Of a stretch of DNA of 64,000 bases, positions 27,627 through 36,574 are shown one piece after another. Position numbers and translations under genes: made by a program. The notes under the pieces were generated by a model. It had not been told where the DNA came from and searched no databases. It was given only the letters and a program-made list of their open reading frames with translations. Positions within the stretch are counted from its first letter, which is position 1; the number at the start of each line of letters is the position of its first letter. This DNA comes from Methylacidimicrobium fagopyrum (GTDB lineage Bacteria; Verrucomicrobiota; Verrucomicrobiia; Limisphaerales; UBA11358): contig JAMFSJ010000015.1 of the NCBI GenBank assembly GCA_026225255.1, positions 1 to 64,000 on the forward strand. The letters are read 5' to 3'.

Positions 27627-28361
27627 TTAAATTTTCGCACCCGGTTTGGTGACGATGAAATAATCGTTGAAATAACGTGCGCCCCATTCGCCGTGGCCGC
27701 AGTTTTCATAGTGCTTCAACTCACCGCCCGCCGCCGCGATGAGCCGCCGCACCTGTTCCGTCGGCACGCCGTAAAGCGGAATGAACGGTTGCCCATGACT
27801 ACGTCGTTGGCGAATAAAATCAGCGACGAAATGCGGAATGAACCGCCGCCAGCCGCGCGCGTGAACGGTTTGAAAATACGCCACGCCGCCCGGCTTTAGG
27901 AGCCGTAAAAAATCACGGATATATTTTTCCTGAAAGCGCGGCGGAATATGTTGCAGCACGATCAGCGAGCCAACGAAGTCGTAACTCGCCGTCGGAAAAT
28001 CCGCGAGATCAGCCCGCGCGTTGACGTGATATTTTACGCGGTCGGGAAACTGATTAAATTCCATCGCCTGCCGGATCATTGAAGAAGAAATATCCACGCC
28101 ATCCACGGTCTCAAACCGCGCCGCCAACGCTTGCGACAAACGGCCGAGCCCGCAGCCGAAGTCCAACGCGCAACCGGGCAGGTGAGTGACCCCCGCTTTT
28201 TGCAGCTTGATAAAAACGTCCGCGATCTCGCGCTGGCCGGTGGCAAAAAAGTCTTCGCGTTTCCAGCGATTCCCCTTTTTGTCCGGATCGGTCAGGACGA
28301 CCCACATCGCGTCGTCCTCGCCGAGCGCCGTCCAGTTTTTTTGCGTCTCATCAAAATTCAC
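27627..28361 (-). CDS. Class I SAM-dependent methyltransferase
   Basis: 244 residues. The SAM-binding motif is ALDFGCGLGRLSQALAARF (about 65-83), followed by VDGVDISSSMIRQA and the post-I acidic loop, and VLQHIPPRFQEKYIRDFLRL then LKPGGVAYFQT as in the Methyltransf_11/25 type. The substrate is unknown. Four bases separate it from rluE, and the pair may be co-transcribed. Confidence 0.85.
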   Translation of the reverse strand: MNFDETQKNWTALGEDDAMWVVLTDPDKKGNRWKREDFFATGQREIADVFIKLQKAGVTHLPGCALDFGCGLGRLSQALAARFETVDGVDISSSMIRQAMEFNQFPDRVKYHVNARADLADFPTASYDFVGSLIVLQHIPPRFQEKYIRDFLRLLKPGGVAYFQTVHARGWRRFIPHFVADFIRQRRSHGQPFIPLYGVPTEQVRRLIAAAGGELKHYENCGHGEWGARYFNDYFIVTKPGAKI

Positions 28362-28454
28362 GTCCGTTGCATAGGGTAAAATTGAGAAGGCGTCAAATGC
28401 TTCTGGTAAGCCGAAAGGTTTTTAACCATGAATGCCTTCTGAGTTAACTATTTT

Positions 28455-28811
28455 TTATTGCTCGTTGTTGCCTTCATCTTCCAAATGAAATTTGTGCAGG
28501 AAGCGATGGATGGCGGGGGCGAAAATAATGCCGACGATGCTGATCAAGGCGATGCCGCTATAAAGCGCGTAACAACCCGCGAAAATTTTTCCGGCGGCCG
28601 TGTTCAGCGTGGCGACCGGGCCCATGCCGGAAAGAATCATCGCTGCATTCACGAAGGCGTCGATCCACGGCAATTTTTCCAAGCTGTGATAACCCAACAT
28701 GCCGATGCCCAGCGAAGCGCCGATGACGGCCAGTCCCATCCCGGCGTGATGCCGCAGGCGTCGGAAATATTCTTTGCGCGGCAACAACGGCTTAGTGTGA
28801 TGTTCATACAT
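28455..28811 (-). CDS. Small two-helix membrane protein resembling a channel pore unit
   Basis: 118 residues from the ATG at 28811. A basic N-terminus precedes one helix (about 23-43), then LPWIDAFVNAAMILSGMGPV forms a re-entrant-like segment, and a second helix (about 74-97) ends with FAPAIHRFLHKFHLED. This helix-pore-helix arrangement recalls a minimal ion channel, but the canonical TxGYGD filter is replaced by LSGMGP, so potassium selectivity cannot be assumed. It begins 5 bases after the pyrD stop. Confidence 0.65.
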   Translation of the reverse strand: MYEHHTKPLLPRKEYFRRLRHHAGMGLAVIGASLGIGMLGYHSLEKLPWIDAFVNAAMILSGMGPVATLNTAAGKIFAGCYALYSGIALISIVGIIFAPAIHRFLHKFHLEDEGNNEQ

Positions 28812-28816
28812 AAGGT

Positions 28817-29929
28817 TTAATTCGCAGAACCAACGGCGACGGATAATTGTTTCAAACCCGACTGCGCCAGTTTTTTGCGCAAACCGTTGACGACGTTTTT
28901 GGCAATGCCCGGACCTTCGTAAACCAAGCCGGAATAAATTTGGATCAAGCTCGCGCCGGCCGTGATTTTTTCCCACGCATCGTCCGCGTTGAAAATGCCG
29001 CCGACGCCGATGATCGGCACCTTGCCTTTCGTCTGGCGATGCAGATGGCGGATGACTTCCGTGCTGCGGGCGCGCAAAGGACGTCCGCTCAAGCCGCCGG
29101 TTTCGGCGTATATTTTTTGCCCCACCGCGTCATTCGTTGGCGGACGCGTAATGGTCGTGTTGGTCGCGACGATGCCCGCAATGTTTCGCGGCGTGACGAG
29201 TTCTAAAATTTCATCCAACGCTTCGAACGATAAATCCGGCGCGACTTTCACGAGGATCGGCTTCTGAATTCCAGCTGCTGAATTCTGACCTTGATTGAGT
29301 TCCTGCAACGCGGCGAAAATTTCATCCAGCGCACTTTTGTCCTGCAACGCGCGGAGTCCGGGTGTATTGGGCGAACTGACGTTGACGACAAAAAAATCCG
29401 CGAGTTCGCGCAGGCTGCGAAAGGAATTGGCGTAATCTTCCGCCGCCTTTTCGAGCGGCGTGATTTTGGATTTGCCGAGATTGATGCCTACCGGATGCTG
29501 CGGCCAGCGACCGTTTTTTTTCCAATCGGCCAGCTTTTGCGCTAGGGCTTCCGCGCCGGAATTGTTAAAACCCATGCGGTTGACGATGGCCTCGTCGGCG
29601 AGCGCGCGGAACATGCGCGGTTGCGGATTGCCGGGCTGCGCGTGCCACGTCACGCCCCCGAGTTCACAAAAGCCGAAGCCGAGCTTTTCCCAGATCGGCA
29701 CGGCGGCGGCGTGTTTATCCATGCCCGCCGCGAGACCGACGGGATTGGGAAATTTTAAGCCGAACAATTTCACCGGTAATTCCGGGGCGCCAAAAATTTC
29801 CCCCGCCGCATTCGACAGGAGTTCGTCCTGACTGAGGCGCGCTAGTATTTGGAGCGCAAAATTATGCGCCGGTTCGGACTCTTGTTGAAAGAGCAGGGGA
29901 CGGATGATGTTTTTATGCAGCCAACTCAC
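28817..29929 (-). CDS. pyrD: Dihydroorotate dehydrogenase (quinone), class 2
   Basis: 370 residues. It oxidises dihydroorotate to orotate in pyrimidine synthesis, passing electrons to quinone at the inner membrane. FGLKFPNPVGLAAGMDKHA and NRMGFNNSGAE are family signatures; FVVNVSSPNTPGLRALQ carries the class 2 catalytic Ser, and IIGVGGIFNADDAWEKITAG binds FMN phosphate. The N-terminal helices (MSWLHKNIIRPLLFQQESEPAH) are the class 2 membrane-associating segment. The rest of the pyr genes are not nearby. Confidence 0.95.
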   Translation of the reverse strand: MSWLHKNIIRPLLFQQESEPAHNFALQILARLSQDELLSNAAGEIFGAPELPVKLFGLKFPNPVGLAAGMDKHAAAVPIWEKLGFGFCELGGVTWHAQPGNPQPRMFRALADEAIVNRMGFNNSGAEALAQKLADWKKNGRWPQHPVGINLGKSKITPLEKAAEDYANSFRSLRELADFFVVNVSSPNTPGLRALQDKSALDEIFAALQELNQGQNSAAGIQKPILVKVAPDLSFEALDEILELVTPRNIAGIVATNTTITRPPTNDAVGQKIYAETGGLSGRPLRARSTEVIRHLHRQTKGKVPIIGVGGIFNADDAWEKITAGASLIQIYSGLVYEGPGIAKNVVNGLRKKLAQSGLKQLSVAVGSAN

Positions 29930-30002
29930 GGGGACAATTTACGGTTTGCGATTCGTGATTTACGAGTCTAAATAATTTCTGGCGGATGGCTTAAAAATGA
30001 TA

Positions 30003-30145
30003 AAACGCGCCCATCGTAAATCTGGACTGAAAAATACGATGTGAGAATAATCCTCAAAATCATCCGTCCGCGGCGGGGAATTGATGCTATGCGGATGACT
30101 ATAGTTTTGACATTCGATTTTAAGCCGGATGAAATGGGCGCGTTT
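30003..30145. other. 12-bp inverted repeat ending at the start of the GH gene
   Basis: AAACGCGCCCAT at 30003-30014 is repeated in inverse as ATGGGCGCGTTT at 30134-30145, three bases before the ATG at 30148. A weak TTGACA at 30107-30112 lies between. If transcribed from upstream the stem would mask the ribosome site; this is only a structural observation. Confidence 0.35.
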
Positions 30146-30147
30146 CC

Positions 30148-32430
30148 ATGAAAAAAATATTGTTCCCGCTTTTGTCGCTGGTCGCGTTTTCAAACCAGCT
30201 CGTCGCGCAAGACTCTCCCGTTACGAAAGATCCATTTATTATCGCCAACAACGTGACGTGGAATTCGCCCGGCACGAATGAAAACGATTCCATGCCAATT
30301 GGTAACGGCGATCTGGCCGCGAATGTCTGGACGGAACAAAATGGCGACCTCGTCTTGCTCGTGGCAAAAGCGGATGCGCTTACCGAATGGGGGCAGCTCG
30401 TAAAACTGGGCCGTGTGCGCGTGCAACTTTCGCCGAATCCATTTATCGGCGCGACGAATTTTACGCAAACACTGCATTTGGAAGATGGCAGCGTCGAAAT
30501 CCAAAGCGGCGCGAATCGCTTGCAAGTCTGGGCGGACGCGAATCATCCCGTGATCCACATCGAAGCGCGGTTGGAACATCCCGCGGAATTATCGGCGAAA
30601 TTGGAATTGTGGCGCACGACGAAACCGGACCACGGCGGCATGTTTGAACTCGCCGGCAATCCGGCGATTGAAACAGCGGCGGACACCGTTTTTCCCGCCC
30701 ACGCCAATCAACTTACTTGGTGCCACTTCAACCCGAGCAGCGTTTATCCGCTTGTGCTGTCGCAAGAACATCTGGAATCGCTCGCGCAAAAATATCCTGA
30801 TCCGTTGCTGCACCGTTGTTTTGGCGCGGCGTTGACGGGATTAGATTCGGTTAGCAGCGATGATCACACGTTGAAATCTTCCCAGTCCGCCAAATATCTA
30901 CGGCTTGATTTGACGGCATTGACCGAAACCAATGTCGCCTCCACCGCGATCTGGCAAAACGATCTCAATGCGCTGGTGCTGCAAAACAGTCGCGAACACC
31001 TGCGCCGGTTGCGCGCGGCGCATAATGAATGGTGGACGGCTTTTTGGAACCGCAGTTGGTTGCACGTTTCCGGCACGCCCAACGCGGAAAAGGTTTCGCA
31101 AGGTTACGCACTGCAACGTTACCAGATCGCGTCATCGTCGCGTGGCTCATTGCCGGTGAAATTCAACGGCGGACTGTTCACGGTCGGCCACGATTTGCCG
31201 CCCGGTCAAGCATCCAAAAATGAAAACCACAGTCCGGATTATCGGGCGTGGGGCAATTCGTATTGGAACCAGAATAATCGGCTGCTCTACTGGCCGTTGC
31301 TCGCGACGGGCGATTTCGATTTGCTCCAGCCGTGGTTCGCGCTGTATCTGAACGCGCTGCCGCTCGCGAAAGAGCGCACGCAGATTTATTTTCATCACGC
31401 CGGCGCAAGTTATCCTGAAACCATGTTGTTCTGGGGACTGCCAAATTTGAACGATTTTGGCTGGAATAATCCGACGACCGAATTGAAAAGCGATTGGCAG
31501 CGTTATCACATTCAAGGCACGCTCGAAATCATCGCGCAAATGTTGGATCAATATGAAGTCACGCAAGACGCTGATTTTGCGCGGGAAAAAATCGTGCCGT
31601 TCGCGGACGCCATCGTGACTTATTTTGGCCAACACTGGCCGCGTGATGCCGCTGGAAAAATCCGCATGTCGCCGTCGCAGTCGCTGGAAACCTATCAACG
31701 CGATGCCGTGAATCCCACGCCAGATATCGCCGGCTTGAAAAGTGTTTTGCCGCGCTTGCTCGCGTTGCCGGAAGATTTGACTTCACCCGCCCAACGCGAC
31801 ACGTGGAATAAAATTCTCGCCGCTCTGCCACCGTTGCCCACCGGCAAAACCGTTCACGGAAAATTGGCGGATTTTGGTTCGGGTGACGCCGACGGCAAGA
31901 CGATTATTCTGCCCGCTGAAGCATATGGCAAAACCAAGAACGGCGAAAACCCGGAACTTTATGTCGCGTTTCCGTATCGGCTTTTTGGCGTGGGCAAACC
32001 GGATTTGATGCTCGCGCAAAATACGTTTGCCGCGCGCCGGTTTCCGCAGGACACCTGCTGGGGTCAAGATGGTCCGCAAGCCGCCGTGCTGGGTCTGATT
32101 GAGCTGGCAAAAAAAGCGGCGGTTGCCGAATTCAGCGATTACGGCGATCAACGTTTCCCATGGTTCTGGAACGGGGGGCACGATTGGATTCCTGATTTCG
32201 ACAATGGTGGCACGGGGATGATCACGTTGCAATTGATGTTGCTGCAGTGCGATGGCAAACGTATTCAGCTTCTGCCGGCGTGGCCGAAAGATTGGACGGC
32301 GGATTTCAAACTCCACGCGCCGTATCAAACTACCGTCGAAGGCCACGTCGAAAATGGCAAGGTAACTAACTTGAAAGTAACTCCCGAAGCCCGAGCCCAA
32401 GACGTGGTGATCGTCTCGCCCGCCGCATAG
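30148..32430 (+). CDS. Secreted GH95-like / DUF5703 alpha-toroid glycosidase
   Basis: 760 residues with a signal peptide (about 1-21, ending LVAQ). The N-terminal beta domain starts VTWNSPGTNENDSMPIGNGD then LAANVW, the DUF5703/GH95-type opening. From about residue 290 an (alpha/alpha)6-like catalytic region follows (WWTAFWNRSW, NSYWNQNNRLLYWPLLATGD, MLFWGLPNLNDFGWNN). A C-terminal beta domain holds IQLLPAWPKDWTADFKLHAP. GH95 enzymes act on alpha-L-fucosides or galactosides; the actual substrate here is not known. It is followed after 106 bases by a GH127 gene on the same strand, so a glycan-degrading operon is likely. Confidence 0.75.
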   Translation: MKKILFPLLSLVAFSNQLVAQDSPVTKDPFIIANNVTWNSPGTNENDSMPIGNGDLAANVWTEQNGDLVLLVAKADALTEWGQLVKLGRVRVQLSPNPFIGATNFTQTLHLEDGSVEIQSGANRLQVWADANHPVIHIEARLEHPAELSAKLELWRTTKPDHGGMFELAGNPAIETAADTVFPAHANQLTWCHFNPSSVYPLVLSQEHLESLAQKYPDPLLHRCFGAALTGLDSVSSDDHTLKSSQSAKYLRLDLTALTETNVASTAIWQNDLNALVLQNSREHLRRLRAAHNEWWTAFWNRSWLHVSGTPNAEKVSQGYALQRYQIASSSRGSLPVKFNGGLFTVGHDLPPGQASKNENHSPDYRAWGNSYWNQNNRLLYWPLLATGDFDLLQPWFALYLNALPLAKERTQIYFHHAGASYPETMLFWGLPNLNDFGWNNPTTELKSDWQRYHIQGTLEIIAQMLDQYEVTQDADFAREKIVPFADAIVTYFGQHWPRDAAGKIRMSPSQSLETYQRDAVNPTPDIAGLKSVLPRLLALPEDLTSPAQRDTWNKILAALPPLPTGKTVHGKLADFGSGDADGKTIILPAEAYGKTKNGENPELYVAFPYRLFGVGKPDLMLAQNTFAARRFPQDTCWGQDGPQAAVLGLIELAKKAAVAEFSDYGDQRFPWFWNGGHDWIPDFDNGGTGMITLQLMLLQCDGKRIQLLPAWPKDWTADFKLHAPYQTTVEGHVENGKVTNLKVTPEARAQDVVIVSPAA

Positions 32431-32536
32431 AAATGACGGAGTGTGGCGGGGTCGCGGACCAGCCGCTCAGCCATTAATTGTGCCAATTGAAGTGCGCGCC
32501 TTAATAAATCATTAACCTTAAATCAAAACCGCATTT

Positions 32537-34882
32537 ATGACTGAATACTCAGGCCGTGAGCCAAGCCCAGGCTGGAAGATTATTTTGATTTTGATGGTGG
32601 CGCATTTATTCGTTGGCGCGAACGTGCGGGCGGAAACCATTGGCGTAAAAGATGTCTTCACGCCCGCCGTGCCGGAATCGGTTTTGATTGGCGGACGGCT
32701 CGGCGACAAACTGAACCTGTGTATTTCTAATCGAATTCTCGCGCAGGATATTGATTCGATGGTCGCTCCCTATGGCATGAAAACCGAAACCGGCGGCGCC
32801 GATTGGCGTTGTGAATATTGGGGTAAATGGTTTACGTCGCTGACGCTGGCGGATGCTTATCAAACGACGGCGGCCACCCGTGCGAAGCGGGATGCGGCGG
32901 CGCAAGCCTTGATCGCGACGGCCGCCCCGGACGGTTATCTCGGCACGCGCGTGCCGGCGCATCGGTTGGAAGGTTGGGATGTTTGGGGTTGCAAATATGC
33001 CTTGCTCGGATTGATCGCCGATTATGATCGCACGCACGACGCGGCGGCACTCGTGGCTGCGAGTCGCGAAACGGATGTGTTGATCGCCGAACTCGGTCCG
33101 GGAAAAACGGACATCGCGGACGTGGGCGAATGGAATGGCTTGCCGGCTTCGTCGGTGTTAGAGCCGGTGGTGTTGCTTTACGAACGAACCGCCGATAAAA
33201 AATATTTAGAGTTTGCCGAACACATCGTGGCTGATTGGAGCGCTCCGTCCAAACGTTTGCCGAAGGGGATGCGGTTGGTGGAAGATTCGCTCGCGGGAAA
33301 AAATCCGGATCAGATGTGCGCTCCGAAAGCTTACGAAATGATGTCGTGCTTCGAGGGTTTGTGTGAACTCTATCGCGTCACGGGCAAACGGGAATATCTC
33401 ACGGCGACGGTGAAACTCGCCGATGGGATTTTTCGCGAGGAGACAACCTTGGTCGGGGTCGGCACGCACAATGAAGTTTGGTATGGCGGCGCGAAGGAGC
33501 AGACAGGCGTGATTGAAAAGCCGATGGAAACATGCGTCACGGTGACGTGGATGAAACTGTGCGATCAACTTTTGCGCCTGACGGGCGACGTGCGTTACGC
33601 CGATGAGTTGGAAAAAAATCTCTACAACGGTTTGCTCGGCGCCATGATGCCGGAGGGGCAATGGTGGGCTTACTTTGACGGCTTGATGGGCGTGCGCGTG
33701 CCGAGCTATGTCCAACACGCCGATGTCGGTTTGAGTTGCTGCGTGGTCAACGGGCCGCGCGCGCTGATGCTCACGCCGTTTTGGGCCTTCATGCAAAACG
33801 CCGACGGCCCGGTCATCAATCTTTACGCGCCCGGCCGGGCGCAAGTCGGCGACGTGACATTGGAAATCAACGGCGACTATCCCGTGAGCGATCGCGTTGA
33901 AATAAAAGTGTCCCCGGCGAAGCCCGAGACGTTCACCCTAACGTTGCGGATTCCCGCTTGGAGTGAACGGACGCAGTTGAAAATAAATGGCGAGCCGCTG
34001 TTGGTGACTCCCGGCTATGCAAAGATTCACCGCCTTTGGCACACTGGCGATCGCGTGACCATGACCTTCGACCTGCGCGCCAAAGTCGTTGAACTCAATG
34101 GCCAAGTTGCGCTTCAACGGGGACCGATTGTATTGTCGCTCGACAATCGCCTCACGCCCGCCGCCACTAACCAAATCACACTCGACCGGAATCCGAAATT
34201 AAAACCGAATCCCGCCGCGGCGGAAAAAATTGGCGCGTGGCTGGCGTTCGATGTGGGCGGCCTGACGTTTTGCGATTACGCCTCGGCGGGCAATGGTTTT
34301 AGTGAACAAAATATTTTTCGCACCTGGTTGCCGCAGCCGCTGAATCTGGCGACGGTTTACCAAACGGGTCAAACGTGGCAAACGTTGACGCACGCGCCGA
34401 CGTGGACGAATCCGCCCAAGCCACGCCCGCACGTGGAAAATCGCGCCACCGATCTGGCGTTGGCTGCGAATGGAGCGTCGGCTACGGCGGATAGCGAATA
34501 CGCCAACGAACCGGGCGGCACGGCGAAGCTGATTGATGGCGTGATCGCGACGCCGGAAGATTTTTCGAATCGCTGGCATTCAGCGCTCGACCAGCCGCAT
34601 CCACATTGGGTCGAAGTGCATTTAGCAAAACCGTCGAAGATTTCCACGGTGGTGATTCACTTCGCGGACCCGAACGGTTATCCGGTGAGCTTCACCGGCA
34701 CGATGCGGGTCGGCGGTCAGGAACTTGAAGTCATGCATGTGACCGACAACCATGAGTCACAAATTTATCGCGCGCAAATCAAGCCGGTGACGACGGATAC
34801 TTTCCGGTTAACGATCCGCGCCTCCGCTAATTCAACCTATCCCAACGCGGCGCAACTGAGCGAAATCGAGTTGTATCCATAA
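32537..34882 (+). CDS. Secreted GH127 beta-L-arabinofuranosidase-like enzyme
   Basis: 781 residues with an N-terminal hydrophobic segment (about 12-31) acting as a signal. The DUF1680/GH127 domain runs to about 620. The zinc-cysteine catalytic centre is conserved: Glu331 and Cys333 in METCVTV and the Cys401-Cys402 pair in GLSCCVVNGPR, corresponding to the known ligands and nucleophile of HypBA1-type enzymes. A C-terminal discoidin-like (F5/8 C) domain (about 635-781) begins ATDLALAANGASATADSEYA and includes WVEVHLAKPSKISTVVIHF, a probable sugar-binding unit. It releases L-arabinofuranose from plant glycans or glycoproteins, in partnership with the GH43 at 43682. Confidence 0.9.
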   Translation: MTEYSGREPSPGWKIILILMVAHLFVGANVRAETIGVKDVFTPAVPESVLIGGRLGDKLNLCISNRILAQDIDSMVAPYGMKTETGGADWRCEYWGKWFTSLTLADAYQTTAATRAKRDAAAQALIATAAPDGYLGTRVPAHRLEGWDVWGCKYALLGLIADYDRTHDAAALVAASRETDVLIAELGPGKTDIADVGEWNGLPASSVLEPVVLLYERTADKKYLEFAEHIVADWSAPSKRLPKGMRLVEDSLAGKNPDQMCAPKAYEMMSCFEGLCELYRVTGKREYLTATVKLADGIFREETTLVGVGTHNEVWYGGAKEQTGVIEKPMETCVTVTWMKLCDQLLRLTGDVRYADELEKNLYNGLLGAMMPEGQWWAYFDGLMGVRVPSYVQHADVGLSCCVVNGPRALMLTPFWAFMQNADGPVINLYAPGRAQVGDVTLEINGDYPVSDRVEIKVSPAKPETFTLTLRIPAWSERTQLKINGEPLLVTPGYAKIHRLWHTGDRVTMTFDLRAKVVELNGQVALQRGPIVLSLDNRLTPAATNQITLDRNPKLKPNPAAAEKIGAWLAFDVGGLTFCDYASAGNGFSEQNIFRTWLPQPLNLATVYQTGQTWQTLTHAPTWTNPPKPRPHVENRATDLALAANGASATADSEYANEPGGTAKLIDGVIATPEDFSNRWHSALDQPHPHWVEVHLAKPSKISTVVIHFADPNGYPVSFTGTMRVGGQELEVMHVTDNHESQIYRAQIKPVTTDTFRLTIRASANSTYPNAAQLSEIELYP

Positions 34883-34985
34883 TAGCACGCTGGATTTTTC
34901 TTTCTTTCAAAGACGATTCCGTTAACGTCGGTGGCAAGGAATAAATAATCGTGATGGCATTCGCCGATACGATATTCACGCAAAT

Positions 34986-36188
34986 ATGAATCGTCAGGCA
35001 AACGGATTTCGCGGGCATGGCTATGCCCTCATTTTTGGTTTGATTTTATGGTGCGGACATCCGCTCGCGCGGGCGGGCGACGCCGCGCAGTTGATTTCCG
35101 TCTCGATCACGAACGGCACGCCGATGTTGCCGCGAACGATTTTCACCCAGACGTGGACGATGAAAAATACCGGGACGACAACGTGGTCGCCGACTTACAG
35201 CGGTTTCACGATGAATCTTATCGGCGCCGATAGTCTGGGCGCCGTGCCGCTGACCGCCAAGCCGTTTTCCTCGCATACACTTTCCGCGATCAATAATAGC
35301 GGTGTGGCCATCGCGCCCGGTGCCTCGGCGACGTTTTCCATGTCTTTCATTGTGCCGGAAACCAGCGGGTCCGTCACCGACCGGTTTTGTTTGAATAATG
35401 CCGATAGCGTTTTTTTCGGGCCGACGAATACGATTCAAATCGTCGTTCTGCCCGTCGGTTCGACCAATCAATACGACCGTGCCCGCGCGGTTTCCTACGC
35501 TAATAATTATTCCGGCTTCGTGAACAGCGACGGTTATTTCTGGACGAACAGTGCCAGCTACGGAACGTTCACGCCGCTTTCGGCCGCGCCCGCCAGCGGT
35601 TTGGGTGATGACTGCGCGCATTTTGTTTCGAGTTGTATCGGCAGTCAGCCGGCGCAATGGGGCGGCGGTTTGAAAATTCCCAGTCGCGTGCCGCCGACCT
35701 ACGGCGAACCGGGCGCGGCTCATTTGGTGAATACTTGCCTGATCGCTCCCGGCTGTGCCACCGAAGTGTTTTCCTTGAATGACATGTCGCCGGGCGATGT
35801 CGTCGGTTGGAATTGGGAAGGTGACACCAATATTGCGAATCTTGATCACGTCACGTTTTATTTGGGGAACGGCCTGCTCGCCTCGCATTCCGCGTCCAGC
35901 TTGGATGTTTCCGCCAACACCTGGTATCAAGGTTCGGCCTCCAAAGCGGTGCGACACCTCATCCATATTTTTGACGCGCCGACGCTGACGTCCTTCACGA
36001 GTGGAAAAAATCTGGTGCTGACATGGGGCACCAACTGGACCGGCTACACGTTGTATTCCGCCACCAATTTTTCGGCCGGAGCGACGTGGACGAAGATAGT
36101 CAAATCTCCCGTGCGCGTTGGCGTCTCTAACCGGATGACGAACTCCATGACCACCGGTGCGATATTTTATCGCCTGGCGATGCCATAA
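34986..36188 (+). CDS. Secreted amidase-like (Amidase_6) protein with Ig-like domain
   Basis: 400 residues. A signal peptide (about 11-31) precedes an Ig-like NBR1/CARDB-type domain (about 34-157, TWTMKNTGTTTWSPTYSG). The catalytic region (about 162-315) starts YDRARAVSYANNYSGFVNSD and has a papain-like Cys-His pair: Cys210 in GLGDDCAHFVSSC and His288 in LDHVTFYLG. This is the Amidase_6 layout, related to NlpC/CHAP cell-wall amidases. The C-terminus (about 325-400, YTLYSATNFSAG, ATWTKIV, IFYRLAMP) is the NW module. It probably cuts peptide or amide bonds outside the cell. Confidence 0.8.
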   Translation: MNRQANGFRGHGYALIFGLILWCGHPLARAGDAAQLISVSITNGTPMLPRTIFTQTWTMKNTGTTTWSPTYSGFTMNLIGADSLGAVPLTAKPFSSHTLSAINNSGVAIAPGASATFSMSFIVPETSGSVTDRFCLNNADSVFFGPTNTIQIVVLPVGSTNQYDRARAVSYANNYSGFVNSDGYFWTNSASYGTFTPLSAAPASGLGDDCAHFVSSCIGSQPAQWGGGLKIPSRVPPTYGEPGAAHLVNTCLIAPGCATEVFSLNDMSPGDVVGWNWEGDTNIANLDHVTFYLGNGLLASHSASSLDVSANTWYQGSASKAVRHLIHIFDAPTLTSFTSGKNLVLTWGTNWTGYTLYSATNFSAGATWTKIVKSPVRVGVSNRMTNSMTTGAIFYRLAMP

Positions 36189-36340
36189 AACGACCGCCGC
36201 GCCCGTCTGACACCAACTCGACACTTGCGTTAGGTAAAAACTTTCTGATAGTTTGAGCGTCGCTTGTCTGGCAACCGCAGCTGCAGTGGTAAATCGTGAA
36301 AACGAGAGAACCCGCAAAAGCTTTGCCAACCCATGCGATT

Positions 36341-36415
36341 GCCTCGGTAGCTCAATGGTAGAGCAGCAGACTCTTAATCTGTTTGTTCACGGTTCAAGTC
36401 CGTGCCGGGGCACCA
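36341..36415 (+). tRNA. tRNA-Lys (anticodon CTT)
   Basis: A 75-base cloverleaf. Acceptor GCCTCGG pairs with CCGGGGC, D-arm GCTC/GAGC, anticodon stem GCAGA/TCTGT with loop CTCTTAA gives anticodon CTT, T-arm CACGG TTCAAGT CCGTG. Discriminator A and CCA are encoded. Confidence 0.97.
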
Positions 36416-36435
36416 ATTTAATCCGTAAAATAACG

Positions 36436-36470
36436 GCGACTTTCGATTTTTCCCGAAAGTCGCTTTTTTA
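36436..36470 (+). terminator. Rho-independent terminator of tRNA-Lys
   Basis: GCGACTTTCG (36436-36445) pairs with CGAAAGTCGC (36454-36463), a 10-bp stem followed by six Ts. Confidence 0.9.
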
Positions 36471-36574
36471 TTTTTCAGAAAATGAGTCGGTCAGGGTGAT
36501 TGAAAATGGTTTTTCTCCATGGTTATTGGTGAAATTTGCTTTCGCCCTCCAGCGCGGTCTGTTAAAAAAATGTC

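Noticed and set aside
29960-30193. 77-codon minus-strand frame before the GH95-like gene
   Set aside because: Runs into the signal peptide region of the real gene and has no features of a protein.
35046-36329. 427-codon minus-strand frame over the amidase gene
   Set aside because: Antisense shadow of a gene with signal peptide and clear catalytic motifs; composition is Arg-rich and unlike a protein.
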